Assembly (NCBI GenBank): GCA_947179155.2 | Contig: OX359264.1 | Location: 53,665,702 to 53,729,701, forward strand | Source: Hedera helix | Taxonomy: Eukaryota; Streptophyta; Magnoliopsida; Apiales; Araliaceae | Direction: 5' to 3' | DNA length: 64,000 bases | Shown: positions 12,156 to 24,737 of the stretch, piece by piece | Layout: every line of letters starts with the position of its first letter | Numbering within the stretch: the first letter of the stretch is position 1 | Notes under the pieces: model-generated | Databases searched by the model: none | What the model was told of the DNA's origin: nothing | Seen by the model: the letters and a program-made list of their open reading frames with translations, nothing else | Made by a program: the position numbers and the translations under genes

Positions 12156-13776
12156 ACAATTTAATACATGGAAATAAATGGCACAAGAAAGAAACGATAT
12201 TATTTTTGAGAATCAAAGAATGATAATCCCTTCAAGTAAGAAAGAAAATAATATCCATTTATGATGATGAAAAGAATGATACCCCTTACCGTAGTAAGTT
12301 TAAATAATAGAAAATGAAAGAATATGATATTCCTTACCGTAGTAAGTTTAAGAGTATGAAAGAAAATGAAATTCCTTACCTTAACACGTGACTGGATATT
12401 GATTTAAATGAGGTTGATCAACCTATATATTTATAATAAAATTAGTAATTACCACATATAAATTTCAAGGTGTATGATAACTCGTATAATATGAACTATC
12501 AAAATTATATATATTTAACATAATTTTTGTAGTATAATATAACAACTTTAAAATAGTTTTTAAAATAATATTTCAAAATAAATCTTCCAAAGAAAGCTTT
12601 TAAAAATGAATCTTCTCAAAGAAGAGTCTTCTAAAGGAAGATTTGTGAATACCGTGAAAAATAGGAATTTATGAAATTACTACTCTTTAATAAAACACTT
12701 ACTTGAAAAATTCCTACACTCCTTTTGGCTTTCAAACTCTCAAAATAACCTTACTATTCTCAGAGAAAACTCATAAAATTCTTATAGAAAAATTCTATGT
12801 TTTAGGTGTAATTTTTCTATTCAGCTGAACAAGCTATTTATAGGAGAAAAGAAGTTACTATGCACGGTAGGTGAAATAAAAAAAAAAAAATCAGCAGAGG
12901 CTGCGCAGCAGCCTCCACCAACTCTTCAGCAATTCTCACATTTCTCACATTTCATGTGGGCCCCACAATGGGTCCCACATGTTTCTTACTATTCACTTAC
13001 TATTCACGTCACTATTCACGTTACTATTTCAAATAGTAAAAATTAATTATATTTTTTTATTTATTTATTTATTCTTCCTGTGAGTCCAACATATAAAATA
13101 ATGTTACCACAATAATGTAAGAAATACGTTACATATTTTTATTAATTTAATAATATAAATTATAGTGTATTTGCTACTGTGACAATTATTAGATTCAATA
13201 ATTTTAAACTACAGTGCACCAACAATTATTGACTCGATGATATGAAATACAGTGTAATGATAATTATTGAATCAATAATGCAAAATACTGTGTAGCAACA
13301 ATAATTGAATTGATAATATAAAATATTATGCAGTGACAATTATTGATGAAATGATGCGTAACAGTTACGGTGTCAATAATATGAGACACTGTGCAATACC
13401 GTGTGCTACTGTAGAGTACCGTGTGCTACAGAAAATACCATAAATTACCGTATGCTACTATTCTTTTATCACCGGTATTTTAACAGTTAGCACCGTTGAC
13501 TATTTTTATTAAAAATGTTACTTCTGTCGTTTTCTATATCCGACAAATATTCCGTTGTGGGGTCCACAAATAATTTGTTATTTCGGCGCCGTCGTACGGC
13601 CCGAATATTCCCCGACAAAACGAATATTCCCCCGACAAAACGAATATTGTCCGCCAAAATAAAATTTGCACATAACATCCTTAACTTTCAATTTCGTCAA
13701 TTTAACCACTTACTGTTTCATGAAAAAAATATATACGAAGAAAAATTAAATTTTATATTTCATAAAATTCGGGGTC

Positions 13777-14064
13777 TTACAACCTCCCCTCCTTATGAAA
13801 TTTCGTCCCCGAAATTGACGTACCTGACATTTCGAAGAGGTAAGGATATTTATATTTCATCTCAGATTCTAGCTCCCATGTCATTTCCTCAATATCTTGG
13901 TTTCTCCATAAAACCTTAACTTGAGGTATAACCTTTGAGCGTAGAATCTGCTCCTTCTTATCTAATATCTTGACAGGTACCTCCTCGTACGTTAAATCCC
14001 CTGCTATAACGTCTGCTTCTAACTCAATGACGTGGTTTTGGTCCTTCACATATTTACGTAACAT
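13777..14064 (-). pseudogene. chromodomain tail of the chromovirus
   Basis: A 95-codon frame overlapping the end of the integrase frame. It holds a chromodomain-like stretch (VKILDKKEQILRSK, then VKVLWRNQDIEEMTWE). In chromoviruses this tail directs integration toward chromatin types. The stop codon lies just inside the 3' LTR. One frameshift separates it from integrase. Confidence 0.85.
13782..13794 (-). other. polypurine tract of the chromovirus
   Basis: The minus strand reads AAGGAGGGGAGGT directly before the 3' LTR, the position and composition expected of the second-strand primer. Confidence 0.88.
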
Positions 14065-14999
14065 AGATATGTGAAAAAAACGTTATGGATGCGAGACATA
14101 CATGGTGGTAAGGCTAGTCTGTAAGCTACAGTTCCCACCCGATCGAGGATTTCAAATGGGCCAATAAATCGAGGGTTAAGCTTTCCTCTCTTTCCGAATC
14201 TCGTAACTCCTTTCCACGGAGAAACACGTAAGAATACATGATCTCCGACGTTGAATCTCTCATCTCTCCGATGAAGATCAGCATAACTCTTTTGTCGTTC
14301 TTGTGCTGTCCGTATTCGTTGTCGGATCATTTGAATCTTTTCGGTCGTCAAGCGTACCAACTCGTGTCCCAACAATTTTGCTTCTCCTACCTCATTCCAA
14401 CATATTGGAGAGCGACACTTCCTTCCATACAAAGCCTCGAATGGAGCCATGCCTATGCTTGCTTGGTAACTGTTGTTGTATGAAAATTCCACCAATGGCA
14501 AGTACTTATCCCAACTTCCTTTGAAGTCTAATACACAAAGTCTCAAAAGATCTTCGAGGGTCTGGATCGTCCTTTCCGATTGTCCGTCCGTTTGAGGATG
14601 GTATGCAGAACTAAAACGTAGTTCAGTGCCCATAGCTTTTTGTAGACTGATCCAAAAGCGTGAAGTGAATCTAGGATCTCGATCAGAAACTATGGAAACT
14701 GGCATGCCATGCAATCTCACAATCTCATTTATGTACATACCGGCAAGACGTTCAAGTGAAAAGTTTTCTCGTATAGGCAAGAAATGAGCGGATTTGGTCA
14801 ATCTATCTACGATGACCCAAATTGCATCTAAGCCTTGAGAAACTTTGGAAAGACCCGTCACGAAATCCATATTGATGTGTTCCCACTTCCATTCGGGAAC
14901 CTCAAGTGGTTGTAATGGACCCTTAGGTACTTGATGCTCTGCCTTGACACGTTGACAAGTTAGACACCTTGAGATAAACTCTGCAATCTCCCTTTTCAT
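14046..14999 (-). pseudogene. integrase of the chromovirus
   Basis: A 317-codon frame directly after the TGA. The zinc-domain cysteines CLTC are at residues 12-15. The catalytic triad is D45 (NMDFVTG), D106 (VSDRDPRF) and E142 (DGQSERT), a perfect D,D-35-E spacing. The chromovirus GPF/Y-type module follows (NPRFIGPFEI). The frame breaks at about 14060, where a run of seven A in the plus strand shifts it away from the chromodomain. Confidence 0.93.
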
Positions 15000-15005
15000 A
15001 TTGTT

Positions 15006-15848
15006 TCACCAAAATGTATGTCGAAAATCTCGATACATCTTCGTACCTCCTGGGTGGATTGCAAACGGCGTGTTGTGTGCCTCCATCATGATTTTATGCT
15101 TCAATTCAGGATCGTTAGGAACACAGAGTCGAGAGTTAACTCGAAGTATTCCTGTCTCGTCGATTCTTGATTCGGGGATGACACCTTCTTGTACTTTCTT
15201 CATCATGTTCATCAGTTCCGGATTGGTAGCTTGTGCAGCTTTAATTTTATCGATTAAAGCCGGTTCTACTCGCACGTGAGCAATCTTCGAATGGGTCCTT
15301 GGTGTCTTTAGCTGTATCTCCATCTTTTGCAAGTCGTACAAAATACACTTTTGTGTTGTCAGCAGTGCACTTGTACTCGCATAAGATCTTCTGCTCAAAG
15401 CGTCAGCTACAACGTTTGCCTTTCTCGGGTGATACTGGATTGTGTGATCATAATCCTTCAACAGCTCAAGCCAACGTCGTTGTCGCATGTTGAGTTCCTT
15501 CTGGGTGAAGAAATACTTGAGACTTTTATGATCCGTATAGATATCCACTTTCTCTCCGTACAAGTAGTGTCTCCAGATCTTCAACGCGAAAACGACTGCT
15601 GCCAACTCTAGATCATGAGTAGAGTAATTTTTCTCATAATCTTTGAGTTGTCGAGAGGCATAGGCTATAACCTTTCCATGTTGCATAAGGACACAGCCTA
15701 GACCTTTGCCTGAAGCATCGCTGTATATGATAAATTCTCCCGATCCTGATGGAATGGTCAGAACAGGAGCTGAAACAAGTCTCCTCTTGAGTTCTTGAAA
15801 ACTCTTCTCGTATTCCTCGCTCGAATGATACCGATATCTAATAATCAA
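15006..15848 (-). pseudogene. RNase H and start of integrase, chromovirus pol
   Basis: A 280-codon frame. It starts in the connection after reverse transcriptase ([15 protein letters not shown]). It then has the RNase H domain with [13 protein letters not shown], the acidic residue in THDLELAAV, and [10 protein letters not shown]. After that come the linker and the first part of the integrase zinc domain ([11 protein letters not shown]). It ends at a TGA (15008-15006) where relatives have tryptophan. The YxDD reverse-transcriptase core is absent. Confidence 0.9.
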
Positions 15849-15867
15849 ACTTTCATCTCTTGGCGTT

Positions 15868-16632
15868 CTATGAGAGCCATTTGGTATTGAGCTTTGGAAA
15901 AGGGTTTAGTATCGGGTTCAAGATCGATACAGAATTCAATTTCTCGGTTTGGGGATAAGCCAGGAAGTTCCTCAGGAAAAACGTCAGGAACTCATTAACA
16001 ATAGGAATATCATTCAAGTTTGACGTATTTTTGTTCAAATCAATGACATAGGCTAAAAATGTTTGACATCCGTTTTTCAATAAACGAATGACTTTATGGC
16101 TAGAAATAATAGTTATAGATTTCAATGGTTTAGTTGCTTGAATTTGCATGACAGGTTGATTAGGAATATGAAAACTAATAATCTTATGAAAACAATCAAT
16201 TTTAGCATGATGGGTAGTCAACCAATCAATTCCTAAAATCACATCAAATTCATGCATCTCCAAAGAAATAAGGTCAACAGGTACTGTGAGGTTGTTGATT
16301 TGAACTAGACAAGATTTATAGACAGTAGATGTAATAGGTATTTCTCCCAATGAGGTTTCAACTGATAAGACAAGATTTAAGTTTTCAGAAGTCAAATTTA
16401 AACGTTGAGCACATGCAGGTGAGATAAAAGAATGGGTAGAGCCAGTATCTAACAGAGCGTAGAATTCACGAGAATTTATGAATAGCTTACCGGTTATCAC
16501 CTTATTCGGTTTCTTGACTGTTATCGTCAAATCGAATCCCGAGTACTTCATTCGGATCTTCACGTATTTCAACCATGGGAATACCACTAAATAATTCTCT
16601 AACGAACTGTTTCTCGGATTCTTCAACTTCAT
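15868..16632 (-). pseudogene. protease region of chromovirus pol
   Basis: A 254-codon frame with the retropepsin active-site motif ALLDTGSTHSFISP and the downstream hydrophobic FDVILGIDWL that closes the protease fold. The enzyme would cut the Gag-Pol polyprotein. After about 15900 the first residues of reverse transcriptase can be recognised in another frame ([12 protein letters not shown]), then similarity jumps to the RNase H domain. Confidence 0.85.
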
Positions 16633-17122
16633 CAGTAGTAACGTACCAATGATTTCTGTAAGAATAGTATTTTCGATAGACTGCAGTTTCCACGATAATG
16701 ACTAACTTAACCTGAATTCCTTTAAATTGTAACGCCCAAAAGTATAGAAACATCATTTTTAAATAATCTTGAAACTCATAGCTGGAACACCATAAATCCC
16801 AAAGACTAATATGAAAAGTCCATATATTCTGATCCTTTGTTATAAAGCATAACCAGGTGATATGACTCTCCCAATTAGTGAGTAAATTAAAGGCAATAAT
16901 TTTCGCAAGTTCATTATTTCCTTTAATTGCTTCTAAGAACGGATCTGGAACGACTGTAGAAGAGCTTTCACCTTTATCCTTACTGGATAGAACACGCATA
17001 ATTTTTGCCTTAGGCAAATGATTCAACTCTGAGTTTGTAAGAAGATTATTCGTCGCCTCTTGTTTTGCAGCTACACTTGTTTCGGTCATTCCATAGTTAA
17101 CCTTCTGATTTCCAGATGCCAT
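16502..17122 (-). pseudogene. gag remnant of the chromovirus
   Basis: A 206-codon frame starting MASGNQKVNYG shortly after the primer-binding site, where gag is expected. It has no recognisable capsid core or zinc knuckle (CX2CX4HX4C), and it is far shorter than a normal chromovirus gag. It overlaps the protease frame at 16502-16632. It is probably gag with internal deletions. Confidence 0.5.
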
Positions 17123-17308
17123 ACTTAACTGTGGTCACAAAATAATTGTTAGTTCAAACAAACTGACTCATCACTTCATGTCCCTATATTCAAATCAACT
17201 CATTAGATAATAAAATCTAATTTAGGTGGGACACACTAGTAACCGATTCTATTCGTCTCTCCCCTCCTAATTCTAACCCCATATCTCCATTAAAGACCAT
17301 ATCCCTAA

Positions 17309-17320
17309 GCTCTGATACCA
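17309..17320 (-). other. primer-binding site, initiator tRNA-Met
   Basis: The minus strand reads TGGTATCAGAGC two bases after the 5' LTR. This is the standard plant retroelement site complementary to the 3' end of initiator methionine tRNA. Confidence 0.92.
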
Positions 17321-17322
17321 AC

Positions 17323-20300
17323 TGTGACGCCCCCAAATCTGAGCCCACACAGCCCAAACTTGAGTCGTCAAAAGACTACAACAAAATTATTACAACAAAT
17401 CACAACGTACAACAATACAGTGTATAATAATACACAACTAAGTCTTCACTATTATTGCCACACTATTTTACAACACGTGAAGACTACGACAGCTATTCCT
17501 CAGACTCTCACTCCATCCCCCGGCTAGACCCTGTTACGTTTTTATCTCCTGTTGAAAAACAATGGAACAAAAGAAAGGGTGAGCTCAAATAGCCCAGTAA
17601 GAAATATCATGACTAAGATAATGACGAATAAATTATCATTAGCCTTCAACAGTTGAGTTCTTGATAGAATACAATAGACTACAAGGTTTATATCAAAAAC
17701 TGTAGTTAAATTTTTAAACAATGTTCAGATCAATAATAGCAGCGGAATGAGCAATCTATTAGAAGAATAATGCAGACTATAATGTCCACTCGCTTCTCTT
17801 TTTTGTAAAAATATCATCAACTTTTATCATCTGAAATACCATTAGTCATGATAATAAAAATTCACAGTTCATGATCATAATCATGCAGATCAACAGTTCA
17901 TATTTGCACTACGGGCCAAAGACATTTAATATAACACCAACGGTCATGATTATACCAGATTCAGCCTTTGGTAATAATCATACCAATCAACAGTTCATCT
18001 TTGCACTACGGGCCAAAGATATTCAATAAAGCACCAACGGTCATGATTATACCAGATTCAGCCTTTGGTCATAATCATACCAACCAACAGTTCATCTTTG
18101 CACTACGGGCCAAAGAGAACATTCACCACGTGCCATAAAAGACACCGAACAGATGTATCGCCTTTAACCTAGTATATCGCCTTTAACCTATCATCTGTTC
18201 AACAATTATATCACATCTGTGCCCCCGGCCACAGATATTCACAACAGCTTGATTCTTGATGATTAATACAAATAACAGTGATACAAATGATGAACAGAAG
18301 AACAGGATAAACAATAAGTATCAGAAGTTTACTTTGTGCAGATTCAAATAATGTCCAAATTGCCAACATGATGTGGAGTGAAATTTAAAAATGATATTCA
18401 AGATCCACAGTTCAGAATAACGGTTACAGTTCAATAGAAAGGTTCACGTAAATAGGAAGGTTCAGTTGAAATAATGAAGTTCAACTATTATGGAACATAT
18501 AATATTTTCAGGAATTATAGAAGCAATAGTTCCATAATAAGTTTCGATTTAGGAGTATGAAAGAAAATAATATCCCTTACCGTAGCAGGTTTGATTAACA
18601 AAAGGTGAGGGAAATTAATATCCCTTACCATAGTAAGTTTGAATAATGGAAGATGAAAAAGATGGTATCCCTTATGAGTATAAAGGAAAATGATATCACT
18701 TACGAATATGGAATAAAAGTGTCATGTGATAATTCGTGTAGACAAATTATTTCCACACGAGACAAATAAAAAGGGTTATTCACCAACAGGCGGTAATCCG
18801 CGCCGTAAGGTTATTCCCATCAATTTGAATACAAAGAGTTATTCACTAAACAGGCGATAATCTGCACCGTAAGGTTATTCTCAAAGATTAATAAGGAATG
18901 AATACAAAATGTTATTCACCAACAGGCGGTAAACCGCGCCGTAAGGTTATTCCCACAATTTAATACATGGAAATAAATGGCACAAGAAAGAAACGATATT
19001 ATTTTTGAGAATCAAAGAATGATAATCCCTTCAAGTAAGAAAGAAAATAATATCCATTTATGATGATGAAAAGAATGATACCCCTTACCGTAGTAAGTTT
19101 AAATAATAGAAAATGAAAGAATATGATATTCCTTACCGTAGTAAGTTTAAGAGTATGAAAGAAAATGAAATTCCTTACCTTAACACGTGACTGGATATTG
19201 ATTTAAATGAGGTTGATCAACCTATATATTTATAATAAAATTAGTAATTACCACATATAAATTTCAAGGTGTATGATAACTCGTATAATATGAACTATCA
19301 AAATTATATATATTTAACATAATTTTTGTAGTATAATATAACAACTTTAAAATAGTTTTTAAAATAATATTTCAAAATAAATCTTCCAAAGAAAGCTTTT
19401 AAAAATGAATCTTCTCAAAGAAGAGTCTTCTAAAGGAAGATTTGTGAATACCGTGAAAAATAGGAATTTATGAAATTACTACTCTTTAATAAAACACTTA
19501 CTTGAAAAATTCCTGCACTCCTTTTGGCTTTCAAACTCTCAAAATAACCTTACTATTCTCAGAGAAAACTCATAAAATTCTTATAGAAAAATTCTATGTT
19601 TTAGGTGTGATTTTTCTATTCAGCTGAACAAGCTATTTATAGGAGAAAAGAAGTTACTATGCACGGTAGGTGAAATAAAAAAAAAAAAATCAGCAGAGGC
19701 TGCGCAGCAGCCTCCACCAACTCTTCAGCAATTCTCACATTTCATGTGGGCCCCACAATGGGTCCCACATGTTTCTTACTATTCACTTACTATTCACGTC
19801 ACTATTCACGTTACTATTTCAAATAGTAAAAATTAATTATATTTTTTTATTTATTTATTTATTCTTCCTGTGAGTCCAACATATAAAATAATGTTACCAC
19901 AATAATGTAAGAAATACGTTACATATTTTTATTAATTTAATAATATAAATTATAGTGTATTTGCTACTGTGACAATTATTAGATTCAATAATTTTAAACT
20001 ACAGTGCACCAACAATTATTGACTCGATGATATGAAATACAGTGTAATGATAATTATTGAATCTAATGCAAAATACTGTGTAGCAACAATAATTGAATTG
20101 ATAATATAAAATATTATGCAGTGACAATTATTGATGAAATGATGCGTAACAGTTACGGTGTCAATAATATGAGACACTGTGCAATACCGTGTGCTACTGT
20201 AGAGTACCGTGTGCTACAGAAAATACCATAAATTACCGTATGCTACTATTCTTTTATCACCGGTATTTTAACAGTTAGCACCGTTGACTATTTTTATTAA

Positions 20301-20569
20301 AAATGTTACTTCTGTCGTTTTCTATATCCGACAAATATTCCGTTGTGGGGTCCACAAATAATTTGTTATTTCGGCGCCGTCGTACGGCCCGAATATTCCC
20401 CGACAAAACGAATATTCCCCCGACAAAACGAATATTGTCCGCCAAAATAAAATTTGCACATAACATCCTTAACTTTCAATTTCGTCAATTTAACCACTTA
20501 CTGTTTCATGAAAAAAATATATACGAAGAAAAATTAAATTTTATATTTCATAAAATTCGGGGTCTTACA
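17323..20569 (-). repeat. 5' LTR of the chromovirus (element orientation)
   Basis: On the minus strand it starts TGTAAGACCCCG, typical of plant Tekay-type chromoviruses, and ends GGGCGTCACA. It holds a TATA box at 19641-19634, so the region upstream of the start of transcription is about 0.93 kb and the rest (about 2.3 kb) would be leader. Confidence 0.93.
19634..19641 (-). promoter_or_regulatory. TATA box in the chromovirus 5' LTR
   Basis: The minus strand reads CCTATAAATAGC, a textbook TATA box oriented with the element's genes. The same box is at 12842-12835 in the other LTR. Confidence 0.75.
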
Positions 20570-21178
20570 TAAAATATCTGAATTCGTATTTGACGGATAA
20601 TATTTTAATACGGATATTATCCGTATCCGTTTTGTACAATATAATATGAATAAATATATTAAATATCTGAATATCCGCTCAAAATAAAATTTTAAGTTCC
20701 AAATTTTTTTAATTCTTGCACAATGTTAAATTAATAACCAAATTTTTTTCCCACTAAATTAGCTAATTAATAATTAGAAATGACATAATCAACCAAATAA
20801 AATAATAAAACTAAATATAATATGTAATTTTTTTGCATATCGCATATCATAGAATAACCATAAAAGACGTACAATCAATTGATGTTAATATTTTTATATA
20901 TAGTATACCTATATTAAATGAGAGATGTATACATTTATATGTATATATGTAATATTTAGAAATATATATATATACACGTGCATGTGAGAGAGAGAGACGT
21001 TACGAATATGAATATTAACTGATACGAATATGTATATATCTGTGTCCGTTTTAGAGTTTAGACGAATACAAATAATATTTGTTTTAACACAAATACAGAT
21101 AATATGTGTTTTAACGCGAATACGTATACAAATTTTCAAAGTGAATATCAAATATTTCAAATTTTATTTATAGCCCTA
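20570..21178. repeat. right part of foldback repeat, copy A
   Basis: Continuation of the foldback begun at 10408. It begins with the TAAAA target-site duplicate of the retrotransposon and runs to TTATAGCCCTA at 21168-21178. It is rich in GAATACG and CGGATA motifs in both orientations, which would let a single strand fold back along much of its length. Confidence 0.6.
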
Positions 21179-21533
21179 CCTTTTGGGGATGAAGGGAACG
21201 ATACTTTTTTATTTCAAAAAAATAATTTATAAGTTATTTTAAAATTAGTAGGCTTGATTAAATATAAAAACTCTTTTGTCTTTATTTTGATATTTTTTAC
21301 AATTTATTTTAACTTATAAGTCATTTTAACCAAATTTTAACTTATTTTGTGTTAACTTAATTTTTAATTTATAAGTCAACATAATATTAAACATTTTTAC
21401 TTATAAGTCAGAATTTAAAATGACTAATAAGTATTCTAAATTTTAACTTATAAATTATTATAAAATAAATCATTGTTGAACGAGATTTAAGGATTTGGAT
21501 TTTAGGTCATTAATAGTTAAGAGTAGGGGTGTT

Positions 21534-21915
21534 TATCGGTAAAAAATCGAATCGGTACCGAACCGAAAATGCCCCTAAAATAAGAACCAGTACCAATACC
21601 GAATTACCGATTTCAGTACAAATTGGTTCAATTTTTTCAGTTCAATTTTTGGTTTATACCGATTGGTAATATATATAATTAAAAGTTATAAATAATAATT
21701 ATATATTAATTTATTTATAGATTATAATAATATATATTATTATATATATTATAATAATTAATATAAATTTAATATTTTATTATTTATTTATGTTTTTTCG
21801 GTATACCGATTTTTACCGAAATTCAAAAATGTCCATACCGCTATTGGTATCGAAAAAACTGGTACCGACCGGTTCAGTAAAAAATCGAAAAAAATGAATT
21901 TTTTGAATACCCCTA
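21534..21915. mobile_element. hAT-type MITE
   Basis: A 382-bp element with terminal inverted repeats beginning TAGGGGTGTTTATCGGTA and ending in TACCCCTA. It is flanked by an 8-bp duplication (GTTAAGAG at 21526-21533, ATTAAGAG at 21916-21923; 7 of 8 match). Its inner part repeats CGGTACCG-type palindromes. Duplicate unit B shows the empty site, GTTAAGAGCATG, which confirms the insertion and its borders. Confidence 0.88.
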
Positions 21916-22359
21916 ATTAAGAGCATGAATAATAGTAGAATAATGCTCCCTCCCTCCCAAACTAAAATTTCATTTTTGACTTTGTTTAGTAAAATTATTT
22001 ATATATTTATGTTATTTTATAAACTATATCACATGTTTTGAATATATAAAAGATAAATGAAATGTAAGGAATTCAACAAAAAAAAGAAGTTAGTCTGTTA
22101 GGAAAAAGAAAAGCGTCTTTTGTTTTTATATCTCTAATAAAAAATAAATTAATTTTATATCTAGTAATTTTATTATAATTTTTTTATATCACAATTTTAT
22201 GTAAGACAATATATATTAACAAATTTTATGTAGGATAATTTTATTAAGATATCGAAAAATCGATCTTTTTAAAAATTATGTGATTTGATTATATTAGTAT
22301 CAGTCATGAATTTTATTATTAAATCAATATTTTAAATAAATTAAATTTATTAAAAATTT

Positions 22360-22640
22360 ATCAAATGGTTGCTAGGCCCTCAACTTTCTCTCTCTAAAAC
22401 TTGCTCTGTTTTTTCTCTTTATGGAATTTGTTGTGATTTCTTCTCTCTCCAAAATTTGCTGTAGATGGTGCCATGGTGGATAGGTATTGTGCAGTGATGT
22501 GTGAAAGGTGATAGTGAGACATAGTATAAGCTGGGGTTTGAATGTTATGCGAGTTATGGGAGTGATGGGGGTGGTGGTGTGGCGTACCTGTCCAGCAAGT
22601 ACTTACAAATTTTGATTTGTTAGAATTTATTAGTGTTCGT
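22360..22640 (-). pseudogene. tetraspanin 5' fragment, unit B
   Basis: Promoter, leader and the first eight codons of the tetraspanin gene. The start codon position (22383-22381) reads TTG instead of ATG and a base is inserted directly after it. Coding similarity stops at codon 8, so this cannot encode a tetraspanin. Confidence 0.75.
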
Positions 22641-23027
22641 ACTTTGTACCCGACTTATTACAAACACGTATAAATTAATTTATAAGTAATTTTTGAGGAC
22701 TAATCCCTTTGTCTTAAAAGAGATAATTAAGTAATAAAAGGGTTTTTTAAAAGTATGATTAAACTACATAAATTAACTAAATAAAATTTTATATTGACTA
22801 ATTTAGTCTTGATTATACTAAATCTTAACGGTTAAAAATAAATCAATCACTTCACAAATAAATAACTTAAATTAATTAACTCTCTCTCTTTCCAAATTCA
22901 AGAGTCAATTAAAAAAATTAATATACATATATTAACATAAGGATAAAATGAAAATGAAAATTATTCTTTCTTCTCTTATTTAACTGACTTAATTTTTATG
23001 AAATTTGTCCTTAAACCATCTTTTTGA

Positions 23028-23503
23028 TAGAGCTATAAACAGATATTTTTGAATGTGAATACAGATATATTTGTATTCATATCTAAAAATAAATTTTAAT
23101 ATCTGTATTCGACAAATATGTAATATGAAATATCCGTGTTTGAATCCGACTGACTGATAATATTTCAATACAAATATTATTTTGTATTCGTTTTGTATAA
23201 TATAATATAAATATATATATATCGAATATCTGAATATTCGTATCCGTTCAAAATAAAATTTTAAGTTTCATTTTTTTTTAATTCTTATGCAATGTTAAAT
23301 TAATAACCAAAAAAATATTCACTTAATCAACAAATAATTAGAAATGATGTATAATCAACCAAATAAAATAATAAAACTAAATATAATATGTAATTTTTTT
23401 TATATCTTATATTATAGAATAGCCATAAAAGATGTACAATTAATTGATGTTAATATTTTTATATATTGTATACCAATATTAAATGAGAGTTGAGATGTAT
23501 AAA

Positions 23504-23568
<65 letters not shown>

Positions 23569-23931
23569 GGTAACGCATTTATATCAAACTATTGCTACTA
23601 ACATACTGTTGTTAGATGTTCTAGCGAGATGCGTTTAATTTTTTTTTTTGGCCTGCCGCTAGAGCTTCTAGCGACAAGGACTTTCACAGCCATTTTGCCC
23701 TATGTATTGATTGCCACAACAATATTTTTAGTAACCATTTACTGTGAATGCGGCCCATATACATATGCGTGTGTGTGTGTGTGATATTACGGATGTGACT
23801 ATTAACAAATACGAATATGCATATATCTGTATCTGCTTTGGACAAATACGAATAATATACTCTTTGATATGAATATGAATATAAATTTTTGGAACAAATA
23901 TCAAATATTTTAAATTTTATTTATAGCCCTA
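23028..23931. repeat. foldback repeat, copy B
   Basis: Starts TAGAGCTATAAAC and ends TTATAGCCCTA. It is the same family as copies A and C but is lengthened by a microsatellite (23504-23566) and about 200 bases of unique sequence. Confidence 0.6.
23504..23566. repeat. (TG)n(TA)n microsatellite
   Basis: A short TG run followed by about 50 bases of TA repeats in unit B. A second TG run lies at about 23768-23782. Confidence 0.95.
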
Positions 23932-24737
23932 CCTTTTGGAGATGGAGGGAGCGATAAAAATATTTAAAAATAAATAATTTATAAGTCATTTTAAAATTAG
24001 TAGGTTTGACAAAATATATGACCTTATTTTAGTATTTTTTATAATTTATTTTAATTTATAAGTGAGTTTAACCAAATACATTCATATTTTATGTTAACTT
24101 AATTTTTAATTTATAAGTTAAAATGATATCAAATATTTTTATTGGCAAGAAACACTTTAAAATGACTAACAAGTATTTTAAATTTTAACCTATAAATTGT
24201 TTTAAAATAAATCATTGTCAAAAGGGATTTAAGGATTTGGATTTTAGGTCGTTAATAGTTAAGAGCATGAATAATAGTAGAATAATGTTCCCTCTCTCCC
24301 AAATTAAATTTTAATTTTTGACTTTGTTTAGTCAAATTATTTATATATTTATATTATTTTATAAAGTACGTCACATGTTTTGAATATATAAAAGATACAT
24401 TTTATTTTACTTTTTAAAATAAAATGTAAGGAATTCAAAAAAAGAAGAAGCTAATCTGTTAGGAAAAAAAAAGGTATCTTTTATTTTTATATCTCTAATA
24501 AGAAAAAAAAATCTTTTAAAAAAAAATAATTTTATATCTACGAATTTTATTATAATTTTTTTATCATAATTTTATGTAAGATAATATATATTAACAAATT
24601 TTATGTGAGATAATTTTATTAAGATATTGAAAAATTGATCTCTTTATAAATCATGTGATTTGATTATATTAGTTGTTTGAATTTTACTCTTAAATAAATA
24701 TTTTAAATAAATTAAATTTATTAAGAATTAAAAAATT

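Larger units (their letters stand above)
10524..13781 (-). repeat. 3' LTR of the chromovirus (element orientation)
   Basis: Near-identical to the LTR at 17323-20569. Visible differences include a tandem TTTCTCACAT (about 12941-12960) that is single in the other LTR, and three bases near 13272. Confidence 0.93.
10524..20569 (-). mobile_element. Ty3/gypsy chromovirus, Tekay-like, internally deleted
   Basis: A 10,046-bp element on the minus strand. It has LTRs of about 3.25 kb (10524-13781 and 17323-20569) with TG...CA ends, and the 5-bp target duplication TAAAA at 10519-10523 and 20570-20574. The primer-binding site and polypurine tract are present. The internal 3.5 kb reads gag remnant, protease, RNase H, integrase, chromodomain; this order with a chromodomain is that of chromoviruses. 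Almost the whole reverse transcriptase is missing between 15848 and 15900. By eye the LTRs differ at only about ten single bases plus short indels, so the insertion is recent. It landed in the foldback repeat of the tetraspanin duplication and cannot move without help. Confidence 0.93.
9818..22359. repeat. tandem duplication unit A (tetraspanin 5' region)
   Basis: First of three tandem copies of about 2-2.4 kb. It begins at codon 8 of the tetraspanin gene and continues through its promoter, an A/T-rich foldback, a block ending in a MITE-like GGGATGAAGGGA sequence and a block with GAGCATGAATAATAG. It is enlarged by the chromovirus at 10524-20569 and by a MITE at 21534-21915. The junction with unit B is marked by the same A/T-rich run (ATTTTAAATAAATTAAATTT) that precedes unit C. 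Confidence 0.8.
22360..24737. repeat. tandem duplication unit B (tetraspanin 5' region)
   Basis: Collinear with unit A over nearly its whole length. It lacks the LTR element and the hAT MITE (empty site at about 24253-24270) and instead has an extra stretch at about 23504-23790 with a microsatellite and unique sequence. The tetraspanin part ends at codon 8, so no gene body is present. Confidence 0.8.
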
